The notes beneath the pieces were generated by a model, which was given only the letters and a program-made list of their open reading frames with translations, searched no databases and had not been told where the DNA came from. Below are positions 1-11,599 of a DNA stretch of 64,000 bases, one piece after another. Made by a program: the position numbers and the translations under genes. This DNA is from Tetraselmis striata (Eukaryota; Chlorophyta; Chlorodendrophyceae; Chlorodendrales; Chlorodendraceae), in NCBI GenBank assembly GCA_006384855.1, contig VCJN01001809.1, positions 140,998 to 204,997 of the forward strand, given 5' to 3'. The first letter of the stretch is position 1. The number at the start of each line of letters is the position of its first letter.

Positions 1-1250
1 GCTGTAAGAAGCGCCGCACCGAGGAAGGTCTAAATGAAGTCTGTAAGGTGGGGGGGGGGGGGGGTCAGGTCCTGACACATGGCGCTCATCCCGCCGTTGA
101 GATGCAAGGGTGCGCTTTGCGGCGGTCACCGAAAGGTGGCCTCGCAAAGCTCCAGCAGCTCCGACGAAAGGCGCCCCACACCGTCACTCGTGCTCACCTT
201 CGCGGCCACGCCCGCGTCCACCGCCATGTCCTCGTCCACGTCCGCGACATGCAGCTGCTGCCGCCACCCGGGCAGTAGCGGTTGCTTTGGCGCTGCTGGC
301 CACAGTCGCCTCGAAGGCGCGACGTTCGTAGTCCCTCATGAGGTCCCCAAAAATCGCGGAGCCCAGATGCTCAGAAGCATGCTGAAAGTGCCGAGCTCGC
401 AGCACGTCCAGAACACCTTGGTCACCGTGCACACGCTTGACCTCATTAAGCCTCCGTAGGAAGGCCAAACGAAAGCGAAACGCCTTGTCGATGGCTTCGG
501 CGTGGTTCCGAGCTCTCGCGAGGTAGGGGGTGAAGTCCTGATTTGCAGCAGGGACGTAAGGCAGCAGCTCGTCAAGCGCCACGAAAAGTGCGGCCATGTG
601 GGCCCCGAAACACGACATCCATAAATACTCCTCCTGGGCCGGCAGACGCCGGTCATCCTGCTTGAGGTACTCGTTCGTTAGGTCGGTGCTCAGGGGGAAG
701 AGTCCAGGCACTCGGCTGACCGGTCGAACGGCCTCGTAACCAGACTCTTCTCTCTGCAGTAGTTCTGGCACCGCGAGGTATAGTCATCCTCGTCACTCAC
801 GGATTTTGCTCCGACACGGCCGCTCTGGGCTAGCTCTAGCAAGTCGGGGCGCTCTGCGGCTCCCCCGCTGCCTGTCGGCTGTCCCGCGACGCGCTGCCCG
901 GAACCGGAACCATGTGCTCCTTCTCCATCAACAACGCGCTCACGAGCCGTCAATTGGGCCATCGCTGTAGCAAGCTCTCGCAGTAATGTAGACTGGGCCT
1001 TCACGTCTGCGTGTAGCGACTCGAGCGTCGGCTCAACGATGGGTTCTTCTCCATCTGGCATGGTAACGCACGGACGTACGGATGAGAATATCACACTCGG
1101 GTGGTGAGCCGGGTGTGGTCTTGAACAACCGGGGTGACCTTGCTCGCAACAGATTACGAGACAGGTATAGCATCGCTGCGTGGAACGCAGCGAAAATTGG
1201 AAGATGGCAGGCTCAGCTGTTATGGCTGCTTTTATGTCTACTCGTGCTGC
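1..1250 (-). mobile_element. DIRS/kangaroo-like retroelement fragment (copy A), cut by the window edge
   Basis: The 5' end and gag-like gene of a tyrosine-recombinase-type retrotransposon read leftwards off the window. Its leader (about 1062-1250) and the stretch after the gag (1-180) both match the plus-strand copy near 10.1-11.3 kb, so the two copies are inverted relative to each other around the kinase gene. A G tract at about 49-64 lies in the post-gag region. No RT or recombinase is visible before the edge. Assignment to the DIRS class rests on the linkage of the second copy to a tyrosine recombinase, not on this fragment alone. Confidence 0.6.
184..1061 (-). pseudogene. Gag-like ORF1 of DIRS-type element, copy A (frameshifted)
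   Basis: The reading frame starts at the ATG at 1061 with MPDGEEPIVEPTLESL, runs through a short coiled-coil-like segment (STLLRELATAMAQL) and a Gly/Ser-rich linker to the acidic SDEDDY motif, then shifts frame near 775-785. The rest of the protein continues in another frame to 184: helical region around FVALDELLPYVPAANQD, then an RG-rich tail (RGRGRGHGGGRGRGRE) typical of nucleic-acid-binding Gag C-termini. The plus-strand copy is colinear here and lacks a 2-base excess, so the shift in this copy is a lesion. Such Gag proteins are thought to package element RNA. The family is poorly conserved; identification comes from the RG tail, the repeat status and the similarity in layout to the gag of the element at 46.6-47.6 kb. 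Confidence 0.6.
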
Positions 1251-1711
1251 ACTTAAAAAGGGCGCAACAACAGGTGCCTAGTTCCCGTACCACTGAGCAG
1301 CACTTGTAGCTGAAAAGCGGTTAGGTCAAGGGAGGAAACCCCGCCATAAACTAGTTTAGATGATATCGTCAGCCCCGCGCGCGCCCCAGCGCAGCCTCGT
1401 ACGGGTACTGCCCAGCAGGTGCCGCGCCGCGCGCGCCTGCTGATGATGCTGATGCGCCAGGCACACTAGCTGGGGTCGGCGGTGTACCCTGCCTCGGCGC
1501 AACGCAGGCGGCAGCGCGACAAGCATCCGCAACACAGCCACCAAGCCCGAAGTGGCATTGGGCCGTCAGTCCTGCCCCCTGTCACACCAAACTCAAACAG
1601 CGGCCACCCAGGTGATAAACACAGAAGTCGGTGGCGCAAGGCAACGTGCTGGCGCTGTGCCCGTGCTGGCCTCGCCCCCACAGGGAGCGTGCGCCCCGAG
1701 CTTACGACCCC
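1251..1711 (+). other. Upstream region / probable 5' UTR of the kinase gene
   Basis: There is no convincing coding sequence between the retroelement fragment and the kinase start codon. The stretch is GC-rich from about 1370 and presumably holds promoter and leader. I see no clear TATA box. Confidence 0.3.
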
Positions 1712-4700
1712 ATGGGCTGCGGTGGCTCAAAGCCGGACGCAAACTCAGCGCCAGCAGACACTAGAACTCACAAGGCCGCGCCGGCACTTGCTCCGCCTCA
1801 GAACAACTCGCCGCCGGCAGCAACAGGGAAGGAATCCGCCGTTTCGCAGCCCTCCAAGGTTCGTCCCGGCACGTCGGGCCCGCTGCGCTCCCTGCCATTG
1901 CCACTGCCACCCACGCCGGGAGTCGGCATCTGCCCGCGCGCTTCAGCCGCATGTCTCCCGCGCCCTCCCACCTTTCTGGCTTACCGATGTCATCACGATA
2001 GATATGCGGATTTATTGAGGGTTAAACCTATGTAGTACTCTTCGAACTGTCGATTAACGCGGTTATTTATACTCGCACCCCTGCGGGCGCGGATGACGCA
2101 TCCGTGGTATCCGTAGTATCCGTAGTTTGCAACGCGCCAAATAAAAATAACCGCGAGGAGAGTGTCACCATCTCACACCTGGCCTCGTTCAAGTCGCCGC
2201 CCCTGTTACCGTTGCGGTTACCGCCCCTGCCCACTATTGCCAACCCATCCGCCCTTTTTGCATCACCAATCGAGCCGGGAGTTGCTCCGGGGAGGCAGTC
2301 GCAACAGTTTCCGGCACTGGTCGTCAGTTGACCCGGCGTTTTTTGGCGCGGCGGCGGATGCCGCATAAACTTGGGCGAGCGCGTGGCGACAGCTCAGCCC
2401 CTCTTGCCCATGGACCAGGCCTGGACACGCACACCGCTGGTGCAATATCGCAAATGTGACAGATCCAAGCCTAGCAGTTTGCCCAGCGAGCAGCTTGCAG
2501 CCATGTTACCGGGCTGAGCTAGGGTTGAGCTCGGTGCCCCAGCCTCTTCCCAGAGGGCTGGCTGCTGGCTGATGTCAGGGCATCCTTACCTCCCCCCCCC
2601 CCCCCCCCCCCCCCCCCCAACCCAACCCGTGTGCCTGCAACCTAACCCTCCGCAGGTGCGTCCAGAGAATGAGGCCTCTGTGAGCAAGTCCGTGGCCGCG
2701 CCTGCTGCCAAGGAGGCACCTGCGCCCAGCCCCGCGCCGGCGCCCAAGGTGGAGCTCACAGCGGCGGCCATGGAGACCCCGATGAGCCCCGGCGGGGCGG
2801 CGCCCATGGAGGTGGAAGAGAAGAGCTCGATGCAGAAAGCGGCGGACAAAAAAAAGTCGCTGCGTCACTTTTCGGCCATCGACATCGACGCATACGGCCT
2901 GGAGGACGAGGACGATGACGCGATTCCCGAGGGCCTGGAGGCCACGGACAAGGAGCCAGAGCAGATCGACTCCATCTTTGATGCCGTCTCCTCCAACATG
3001 CTCTTTAGGAACCTGGCCAAGTGAGCACCGCTTGCCCCTCCCGCACCCCCCCTGCCCCAAGCCACCACCACCACCACCACCACTACGACACAGCCCGCTG
3101 CGGTTGACTTGTGCATGTTTGTGCGACTCATACCGCCGCCCGCGACCCCCACGCACCAGGCCGTTGCTGCTGGAGGTGATTGACGCCATGGCCACGAGGG
3201 ATGTGAAGGCTGGGGAGATCATCATCAAGCAGGGATCCAAGGACGGCAAGGAGTTCTTCGTGCTGTACGACGGCACGTGCACGCTCACCAAGGATGCGGA
3301 CCAGGAGGACAAGCGCATTGAGCTGGAGCTCAAGCCCACCACTGGTGAGCTGCCTTAAGAGTCCGCCCCCCCCCCCCCCCCTCTCCTCCTCCTAGTCCTC
3401 CTCCACTCAACACACTTTCCGCTCCCAGGTGCCCCAGCTGTCAACACACGCGCGAGAAAGTGAATTAGGAAACTAAAGCAACCCGAACGGACGCCCGGGA
3501 TTGACTGACTATCAATGTCACACGCAGCAAGTGTCCGGCTGGGGCTGTACTTGCTGTGCATGTCACGCCTGCACTGGTAGCGATCTAAGCTAGGTGCACT
3601 GTCCCACTGTGTGTGTGTGTGTGTGTGTGCTTGTGCGTGTCTAGCTACCGTATCCACGCTTGAGGTTCGCTACATGTCACTTGAATGGAAATCTACCGCA
3701 GTATTCCCCGAATACACCACAAGCTCCATGCTCCATAGCTCCGAGTCAATGGCGACAAGCAAATTCCCTGTGTTGAAATATACAAACCCAATGAAAGGAC
3801 GCAGTTGGTATGTGTTCTATACATGTCAACGGAATGATTGCACGTATTTCAGGGGTGTACAAACATACCTTGTCGAGCTTTGAGACCTTGGGCGCCCCCG
3901 TTCGCAGGCTTTGGCGAGCTCTCGCTGCTGTACCGCGCCCCTCGTTCCGCGACCATCGTATCCAAGACAGACTGCAAGCTGTGGGTGCTGCACAGCAAGG
4001 TGTTCACGCAGATCCAGCGCAAGTGGCAGGCCAAGGAGCTCAATGCGCGCATGGAGCTCATCTCCAGCGTCAAGATGCTGGAGGAGCTGGACGAGCACCA
4101 GCGCGAGCTGCTGAGTGATGCGCTGGAGCGCGTGGAGTTCAAGGCGGGCGAGGTGAGGGGCCGGCAGGCCGCCCTGTTTGCTGTGACTGCGCGCCTGGGT
4201 TTGGGGGGGTGGGGGTGAGGGAGTCCTCGGCGGAAACTGTTGAGACTGCGGAACATTTCTCGTGGGGGGCTATGGACCCATCACCATCACCACCCGGTGT
4301 CATTATGACTTGCCTACCAACATCCCCCCAATTTACAGTCACATAAGCAACACCTCGTTCCGCGTAGACTTATATGCTGATCCGAAATAACATCTGTGCA
4401 TTGTCGTCATACACGCCGTGCAGTGCCAACACTGTCGCGGCTAATGGTCAATGCAACACCTCAATGCAAGATGGCAACCATGTCCCTTCTCTACTATCAC
4501 CGTTAAAAGCAATGCCGGAGGATCTCATTATCCGGACCGCGTCGCCTCATTACAGCTGCCCCGCAGTATCGGCCTACAAGCACTGCGTAATGATGCTGGC
4601 ACTGTGGTGCATTTATTGGAGCACAAGTTTGCGGATGCAGGAAATTGGTGGTTAAAATAAATTCGCCCCGGGCCATTGACCGAAGCCGCCCCAGCACTTG

Positions 4701-7700
4701 TCCACGTGCGCCAACTGCAGCCGTGGGTCTGGCAAAGCCCTTTCACCGTTGCCTTACACGAACCCCAAAGGGCTCATGCATCAACCAGGTTAGCCCGGGA
4801 CACGCTCAGCCGTGATCGAACCGAGGGCTGTCGCGCAAGGGACTACCGCTCTACCCGGGAAAATAGGGGCAACCCGTCAGATAGCCACAAGTGAGATGCA
4901 GGCGGCACTAGTTGGCGCTGTCATGGCGGCTGATGTCCGCGCCCCTGTGCCGCCCTCCTCATGACAGACCATCTTCAACCAGGGCGAGGCTGGCGACCTG
5001 CTGTACCTCATTAAGAACGGCTGCGCAGACGTGTCGGTCAAGGGCGTGGGCAAGGTGGCCACGCTCATCAACGGCGTCGCCTTTGGGGAGCGTGCCATCC
5101 TGAACGACGGCGAAGTGCGCACGGCGACCGTCAAGGCGGTGTCCAACATGGTCTGCTACACGCTGGGCCGCAAGGAGTGCCAGCAGCTGCTGGGCAACAT
5201 CACGGAGGTGCGCCTCCTGAAGGTGCTCCGGCAGGTGCCCATCCTGAAGAGCCTCAACAACCAGCAGCTCTACGAGGTCTCCAAGCTGCTCAGCCTGGTC
5301 ACATTCAAGAAGGACGAGGCCGTATTCCGCAAGGGCGACATCGGCGATGCGTTTTACATCGTCGAGAGCGGCAAATTCGTCGCCATTGTGCGCCCCCGCT
5401 ACCGCCGCCGGTTGCCCTCTTGAACATCATCCAACGCTCCCAAGGCTCTGAATTCTGTGCCGGTGGAGGCTGAGATCCGCTCCTCAACCTATCCCCCTCC
5501 CTCACCCTTTGATTCCTTTTCCCAAACCTCCTGCTGCGCAGATCAACGGCACACCCCTGCCCAATGCGGAAATGGAGAGAGGCGCGTGCTTTGGCGAGCT
5601 CGCGCTCATGAGCGCGACCAACCAGCGCGGCGCAGACATCATCGCCCTGGAGGACGGCAGCGCGCTGCGGCTGCCCAAGGAGGACTTTGTGAAGCACCTC
5701 GGCCAGCTGGACGACCTGCACAACATGTGGCGCATGGTGGCGCTCTCCAAGGTGGACCTCTTTGTCAACCTGCCGCACGACGTGGTCAGCGAGATCGCCA
5801 AGGCGATGAAGGAGGAGGTGCTGACGAAGGGCGAGAACATCGTCACCGTGGGCGAGGACGGCGACAAGTTTTACATCATTGAGTCTGGCACCTGTGTGGT
5901 GACGGGCAAGTCCAACAAGAAATTGGCAGAGTGAGACTGCCCCTCCCCCTTTTCTTGATGATATATATGAAGAAATTGATCACCCCCTTCCTCCTCCCTG
6001 GAACAGTATACCGTATCTGCATGTTGCTTGCTGACTTTGTAAGATTTTATTTAGGGTTTTTGGGCAAGAACCCTAAAATTAACCCCCCTAAAAGATACAC
6101 CCCCTTAATGACATGCATGAAGAAATTGACCAGCCTCCTCCTTGGAACAGTGTATCATATATGCATGTTGCGCACTGACGGCGTCGATTGTCGCAGGCTG
6201 AAAACGGGATCGCACTTTGGCGAAGCTGCACTGCTGACTAAGGCCAAGCGAGCTGCTACTGTCACAGTGAGGCGCCCCAACCAGGCCGCCCGAATGCCCT
6301 GCGCAGTGGTGGTTTTGCCAAAGAGGGGAAAAGCTCCGGAGCATTTGCATCTGGTTGGAAACGTGGCCATCCATGTACTCACCCTGTTGCGGGGGTGCGG
6401 CGCAGGTGGTGTCTGAGAGCTGCCAGGTGCTGAGCCTGGACAAGGACCACTTTGACAGCCTGCTGCCAGGCGACGTGCAGAACAACCTGATGCAGGAGGT
6501 GAACAACTTCAAGCCGGAGGAGGCGGGCATCGCGGACACGTTCAACCTGAACGAGGTGGAGATCATAAAGGCCATCGGCATGGGCGCCTACGGCGTGGTC
6601 TACCTCGTCAGCTTCAAGAGCCACCTGTACGCCATGAAGACCATCAGCAAGCGGCACATGATCGACATTCAACAGGCGGACGTGATCCTGCAGGAGAAGC
6701 AGCTGCTGTCGCGCTGCAAGAACCGCTTCATCGTCAACCTGGTGGTGTCGGCGCAGGATGACGGCTGCCTCTACATGCTGATGGACCCCGTGCTCGGCGG
6801 CGAGCTGTTCAACTACGTCGTGGAGCACAGCACCCACCTTGGGCTGCCGGAGGACCACGCCCGCTTTTTCGCGGCATGCACGGTGCTGGGCCTGGAGTAC
6901 CTGCACGAGCAGCGCATCCTCTACCGCGACCTCAAGCTAGAGAACCTGCTGATTAGCGCCAACGGGTGGGTGGCCTCACACGCCCTCCGCCCCACCCGCC
7001 CGCTGAATTTGGAGTACTTCCGGATGGGTTGGACTTGCGGATAGAAGTCCACACTCGACGGTGAATCATTGTGCATTTTTGTGCATGCCGGGCTCTGCGC
7101 TCCGGACCGCATTAAAGCAGTGTTATTCGGGTTCTCTAGACGGTGGATGTCTGAGACGCCTGGACTGCCCTCCCCCCAAATGTCCCCTGCCAGGTACCTG
7201 AAGATTGCGGATCTGGGCATTGCCAAGCAGCTCAAGGTGGGTGAGAAGACGTACACCTTCAAGGGCACGCCGGACTACATGGCTCCCGAGTACCTCAACA
7301 AGAGCGGCGTCACGCTGGCGGCGGACTGGTGGGCGCTGGGCGTGCTCATCTTCGAGATGTGCTCTGGCTGCACGCCCTTCCAGGCGGACGACCCCATCGA
7401 CATGTTCCGACGCATCATTAAAGTGGACTACCAGTGAGCCCCACGTTTTTCTCCCTGTTTACTCACCGGCTTTGACTTTATATTTTCTCACCTTTATGAT
7501 ACTTAATATCCCCCCCCCCCCCCCCCCCTTTCCACTAGGGCCCCGCCGCACTTCTCCCCCATCCTCCAAGACCTGCTGAAGCGGCTCCTGGAGAAGAAGG
7601 TGACGCGCCGCCTGGGCTGCGGCCGCACGGGCGCGCTGGAGGTGAAGCAGCATCCCTGGTTCCTGCCCATCGACTGGGACAAGCTGACCAAGCACCAGCT

Positions 7701-7824
7701 GCCCGTGCCCTGGGTGCCCAACGTCAACATCGACAGCATCCCGGACCTCGACACCAGCGAGCACCCGGTGGAGCAGTCGATGCCGGTGTCGCCTGAGGAG
7801 CAAAAGCTGTTTGACGACTTTTGA
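1712..7824 (+). CDS. Cyclic-nucleotide (cGMP-type) dependent protein kinase with four CNB domains, 10 exons
   Basis: A Ser/Thr kinase regulated by cyclic nucleotides. Exons: 1712-1858, 2656-3020, 3160-3344, 3908-4152, 4968-5387, 5542-5930, 6197-6266, 6406-6965, 7194-7433, 7539-7824. All have GT/AG borders and matching phases, giving 968 residues. The start was chosen because the protein begins MGCGGSK, a myristoylation plus palmitoylation signal. Four CNB domains follow, with FGE cassettes near residues 234, 353, 471 and 590. Kinase: Gly loop GMGAYG (about 665), Lys in YAMK (685), YRDLKLEN (about 780), DLG in place of DFG (800-802), APE (about 825), and an AGC-type tail ending FDDF. Residues after the cassette Arg are Ser (A), Thr (B), Gly (C) and Ala (D). 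Ser/Thr is the cGMP-type choice and Ala the PKA type. Four CNBs in one chain resemble algal and alveolate PKG rather than animal PKG, which has two. No disruption seen. Confidence 0.93.
1859..2655 (+). other. Kinase intron 1 with poly-C tract before the acceptor
   Basis: The intron is 797 bases. It includes a short tandem motif (ccgtagtatccgtagt-like, about 2104-2125) and a run of about 28 C at 2591-2618, 38 bases before exon 2. The C run may act as the pyrimidine tract. Confidence 0.6.
5968..6179 (+). repeat. Intron-internal duplication in kinase intron 6
   Basis: Two related ~65-base copies (5968-6034 and 6117-6179) share atgaagaaattga, a C/T-rich block, ggaacagt.ta and gcatgttgc...ctgac. 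The second copy lies directly upstream of exon 7, so the duplication places a second pyrimidine-rich block near the true acceptor. TTTAGGG-like and CCCTAAA motifs lie between the copies. Confidence 0.7.
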
Positions 7825-8281
7825 TGAGCATTGCGCTGCTGCCCCCCCCCCCCCCCCCCCCCCCCCCAAACCCACCCCCTTTTCTTCCCGGGGCCCCTGC
7901 CCCCACTATAGCCAAAACCCCGCGGAGTAGTGTTTGTGGGCCCGCCCCCTTGGATTGAGCAGGTCCAGCGGCGTCAGGCGTTCACAAACCAACTACACAT
8001 CTAAGCGCGGGGCACTGTTATTTTTAACTATGTTTCAACTGGCCAAACTATGTCATGAGTTTGAACGTGTCCGCGGCCGCCAGGTACAGCCCCACGTTGC
8101 ACTGCAAGTACCGTCACTCCAGCTTGATCTACCAGGCGCGCAGCCGCTGTCGTGCCGCGATGTTGGTCATGCCCGTAGTGACGACGAGATTGAAGTAACC
8201 AGCTGTCGGTCAACCAACGACCCATGCGCCAACCTGTGGCGCACCATCGTCCAATGTCATTTAACAGTTGGCAGCATGTAA
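7825..8281 (+). promoter_or_regulatory. Probable 3' UTR of the kinase gene with TGTAA signal
   Basis: The stop codon is followed by a ~27-base C run (about 7842-7867). The first TGTAA, the usual chlorophyte polyadenylation signal, is at 8277-8281. The end point is an inference. Confidence 0.35.
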
Positions 8282-10094
8282 TACACGTTTCCACATAAGT
8301 CCCAGGCCACCTTAACACCAAAACTAAGTATACGGATAATAGCAGGGCAGCTGAATCTAGGGTGCATGATCTGAAACCCTGGAATGTCGCACAGTCACGT
8401 TTAAACCCTGTTATCCCAGCAACTGTCCCACTGAGTGTGAGAGTGGTCTTGGCGCCACATTGGGCGTTTCCAGTACCCGTGCGATAACTGGGGTTGGAGC
8501 CCCGCAGCACGTGCCGCTGCGCATCCACAGCCCATTGCATGGTGGGATGGACATGGAGGGGTGAGGAAACATATCAGCAAAGGGGCTATAGTGGTGTTGG
8601 GTGGAGTGGTGGCATGTAAGCGCGAGCAACAGCACGGTGTGTGTTGATACCGCCATTGCAGAACAATGTGCCTGACAAAACGACGACCAGCGGCGGCAAG
8701 CTGCCCCTGGAGGTGTAGGTGCTCGGCCCCGCCCGCCCCCTTGAAAACAAGCCAGCTCTGCGCGGGATGTTGCTGGTGCCGTTTTGACATATCGCCAGCG
8801 GTATGCATACCTGACGATGCTGGCAGCCTTCGATCCAGGCAAGCGTTGCCCCTTCTGTAAAATTTTGCATGTTTGTGGGCGGTCATTGTGTGAGTAGAGG
8901 CAAAGGAAAGAAGGGGTGGGGGGTGTGTGTGGGGGGGGGGGGGGGTAGCAGGAGTAGTAGTCTACTGTAGGTGTGTGCTGGTTATGCGACGGGACGAAGC
9001 AAGCAACAGGCAGGCTGCTAGAACTGCTTTAGGAATAGACATGTGGTACTACTGTATTTGATGCCTGAGTATGTAATAGATAATATAATTGTACACCTGC
9101 GGCCAAAACTAACGGTGCAATTATATTTGCTAATATGGCAGATTATCATGCATATTTCCTTACGCATGCGGGCGTTTTTGATGAGTCAGTACGCGCGCTC
9201 GCTGCGCTTGCGGCACATGGTTTAGCAGTCCGAAATGAGGCATAACGACGCTTTGGTCCCAAATCTAACCATGTCGATGGTTACCATGGTCGCGCGTTGC
9301 AACGAATTTCCCGAATTTTTGTAACATCGAATAAATCAGTTTATGCTGGCCACTCGGCGGAAGGGGTGGTTCCCATCGTCACCGCGCATTACAAGTTAAT
9401 CACGGGTGCATCTACGTGCCGCCACCGTCGGAGATGGCTAAAATGAGCACAGCATGCGGGGTGCGTTTCGGCGTCCTGCAAGCCTCACAAATCCTGCCAC
9501 ATTTGCAGGCTAGTACACAAATTTGAAGATGTCCTGATGCAATCGATAGGCCGCCTCTTAAACCGCGGCATTCCGCAGCGTCCCCTAACAGCGTCGAAGG
9601 GCTACACGTGGACGTCCCACATGCGTTAGGGCTACTTTGCCGTTTGGGTAGATTCACGGCGGCGGTGCCATACTGCCAATATCTACCAGTACCAGTCGAA
9701 AAGGGGGTATCGTCGTACTACCTACAGTACCAAATTGCATATTCCCGCGTATGGGTATTCTCACATTACGACACGCCACCACCACATGGCCCAAACTCTA
9801 TGATAATCACTTGAGCACATGGGCATGTATTACCATAATCTGCTCTTCCGAGAAAAGTGCCGTTTGCGAATCGTTCTTTTGGGGCGTTTTGCGATACCCA
9901 TTCCGCCACACCAGTAGAATCGGGCGTTAGAACATGCAATAGTACCGCTTGCGGCGGTGAATTTCTGACTGGTCTTTTGTTATTCGCTCGAGATTGTCAG
10001 CTTGCTGTCTTGAACATGCGATAGGTGGCGTGACTGTAAGTATCAGCATGACATATGTGTGTATCCCTATATCATATATAAGGACGATTACCTG
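8282..10094. other. Intergenic, no gene recognised
   Basis: There is no coherent ORF or splice-compatible exon series. The stretch contains a G run (about 8931-8946) and becomes AT-richer after 9040. Low-complexity ORFs on both strands look spurious. Confidence 0.5.
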
Positions 10095-10206
10095 TAGTAC
10101 TTGCTAGCTTGGTGTCTCGTAACTTGTTGCCAGCAAGATCACATGTTTCAAGACCACACCCGGCTAGCCGTGTGTGAAATTCTCATCCGTACGTCCGTAC
10201 GTCACC

Positions 10207-11095
10207 ATGCCAAATGGAAAAGAACCCGCGGCGCCGAAACGCTTGAATCGCAACACGCAAACGTGCAGGCCATGTCTACATTGTTGCGCGAGCTCGCACT
10301 GGCGTTGGCCTAATTGACGGCTCGTGATCGTGTTGCTGATGGAGACAGAGCCCATGGCTCTGGTTCCGGGCAGCGCGTCGCGGGACAGCCGACATGCAGC
10401 GGGGGAGCCGCAGTGCGCCATGACTTGCTAGAGCTAGCCCAGAGCGGCTGTGTCGGAACAAAATCCTCGAGTGACGAGGACGAGTACCTCGCGGTGCCAG
10501 AACTACTGCAACGTGCAGAGCACTAGCTAGTCTAGTTACGAGGGGATTCGACCGGTCAGCCGAGCACCTTGGGCCTTCCCCTTGGGTTATGACCTTATTA
10601 CCAACAAGCACTAGCTATAGGCAGGATGACCGGCGTCTGCCGGCTCGGGAGGAGTACTTTTGGATGACGCGTTTTTGTAGGCCATAATATGGCGGCTATT
10701 TTCATGGCCCTCGACGAGCTGCTACCTTACGTCCCTGCTGCTAATCATAATAGACTTCACCCAGTTCCTCGCGCGCCCCCGGAATCACGCCGAGACCATC
10801 AACCACGCGTTTATTCGCTTTCGCCAAGCCTTCCTTCGGAGGCTTCACGAGAACAAGCGTGTGAACGGTGACCAACGTGTGCCGGACGTTCTGCGGGCCC
10901 ATAATTTTCAGCCTGCCGCTGAGCATTTGGGCTTTATTTGCGATTTTTATGGGCCTGATGAAGGATTACGAGCGTCATTTCCTTTAGGCGACGGTTGCTA
11001 GCAGCGCAAAGCTACCTCTACTCCACGGGTGCCGGCAGCAGCCGCTGGACGTGGGCGTGGTGGAGGTCGGGGGCGTGGCCGCGAAGGTGAGCATG
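10207..11095 (+). pseudogene. Gag-like ORF1 of DIRS-type element, copy B
   Basis: Parallel to the minus-strand copy at 184-1061: ATG at 10207 in the same leader context, the STLLRELALALA helix, a stop where copy A has Gln, then LTARDRVADGDRAHGSGSGQ and the acidic SDEDEY segment, MAAIFMALDELLPYVPAAN, and an RG-rich tail near 11050-11095. Several stops and shifts make it non-functional. At the SDEDEY site this copy retains the intact frame that copy A has lost, which shows the lesions are independent. Confidence 0.6.
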
Positions 11096-11599
11096 AATGA
11101 CGGTGTCGGGCGCCTCTCGTCGGAGCTGCTGACGCTTTGCAGGGTCACCTTTCGGTGACCGCCGCACCGTGAAACCTGGCCGCCCAACGGCGCGATGAGC
11201 GCCTTGTGTCCGGACCGCGGGATCGGATCCCCCCAATCTACAGAATTCATTTGGGCCTTCTTCGATAGATGCGGCGCTTCTTAACGCCGCAGCCGAATGG
11301 GGCTCATCAGCAACCATCCGCACACCTGCACATGGCGGCTCCACAATCCATCTCCCGTACCATTTCATCACCGCGTCCGTCGGTTGTTACACTGCGTGTA
11401 ACAAATGGTTCGCAACGACCATCTTTTGCGCGTGTACGTTACGCGCGGGACAGGGGCTCCGAGCGCGACGGGCGCGCGGGGCGGCCCTCCTACCTGAACC
11501 TTGCCCCGCAAACCCGTCCTTATGCCCGGACTAACCCGTCCCGCAACTACCGACCAACCGCCGCTAGCAACCTAACCGCAGCGGCCCAGTATTTTGCTG

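Noticed and set aside
1631-2035. Longer ORF starting upstream of the kinase start (MAQGNVLALCPCW)
   Set aside because: The in-frame MGCGGSK start at 1712 is a classic acylation signal; the upstream part is low complexity.
2575-3342. 255-codon minus-strand ORF over kinase exons 2-3
   Set aside because: Antisense shadow of GC-rich exons and poly-C runs; no domain.
4785-4860. tRNA-like sequence on the minus strand (ggttcgatcac B-box and a cccggg at both ends) in kinase intron 4
   Set aside because: The T stem and anticodon stem do not pair properly. At best a tRNA-derived SINE fragment; not reported as an RNA gene.
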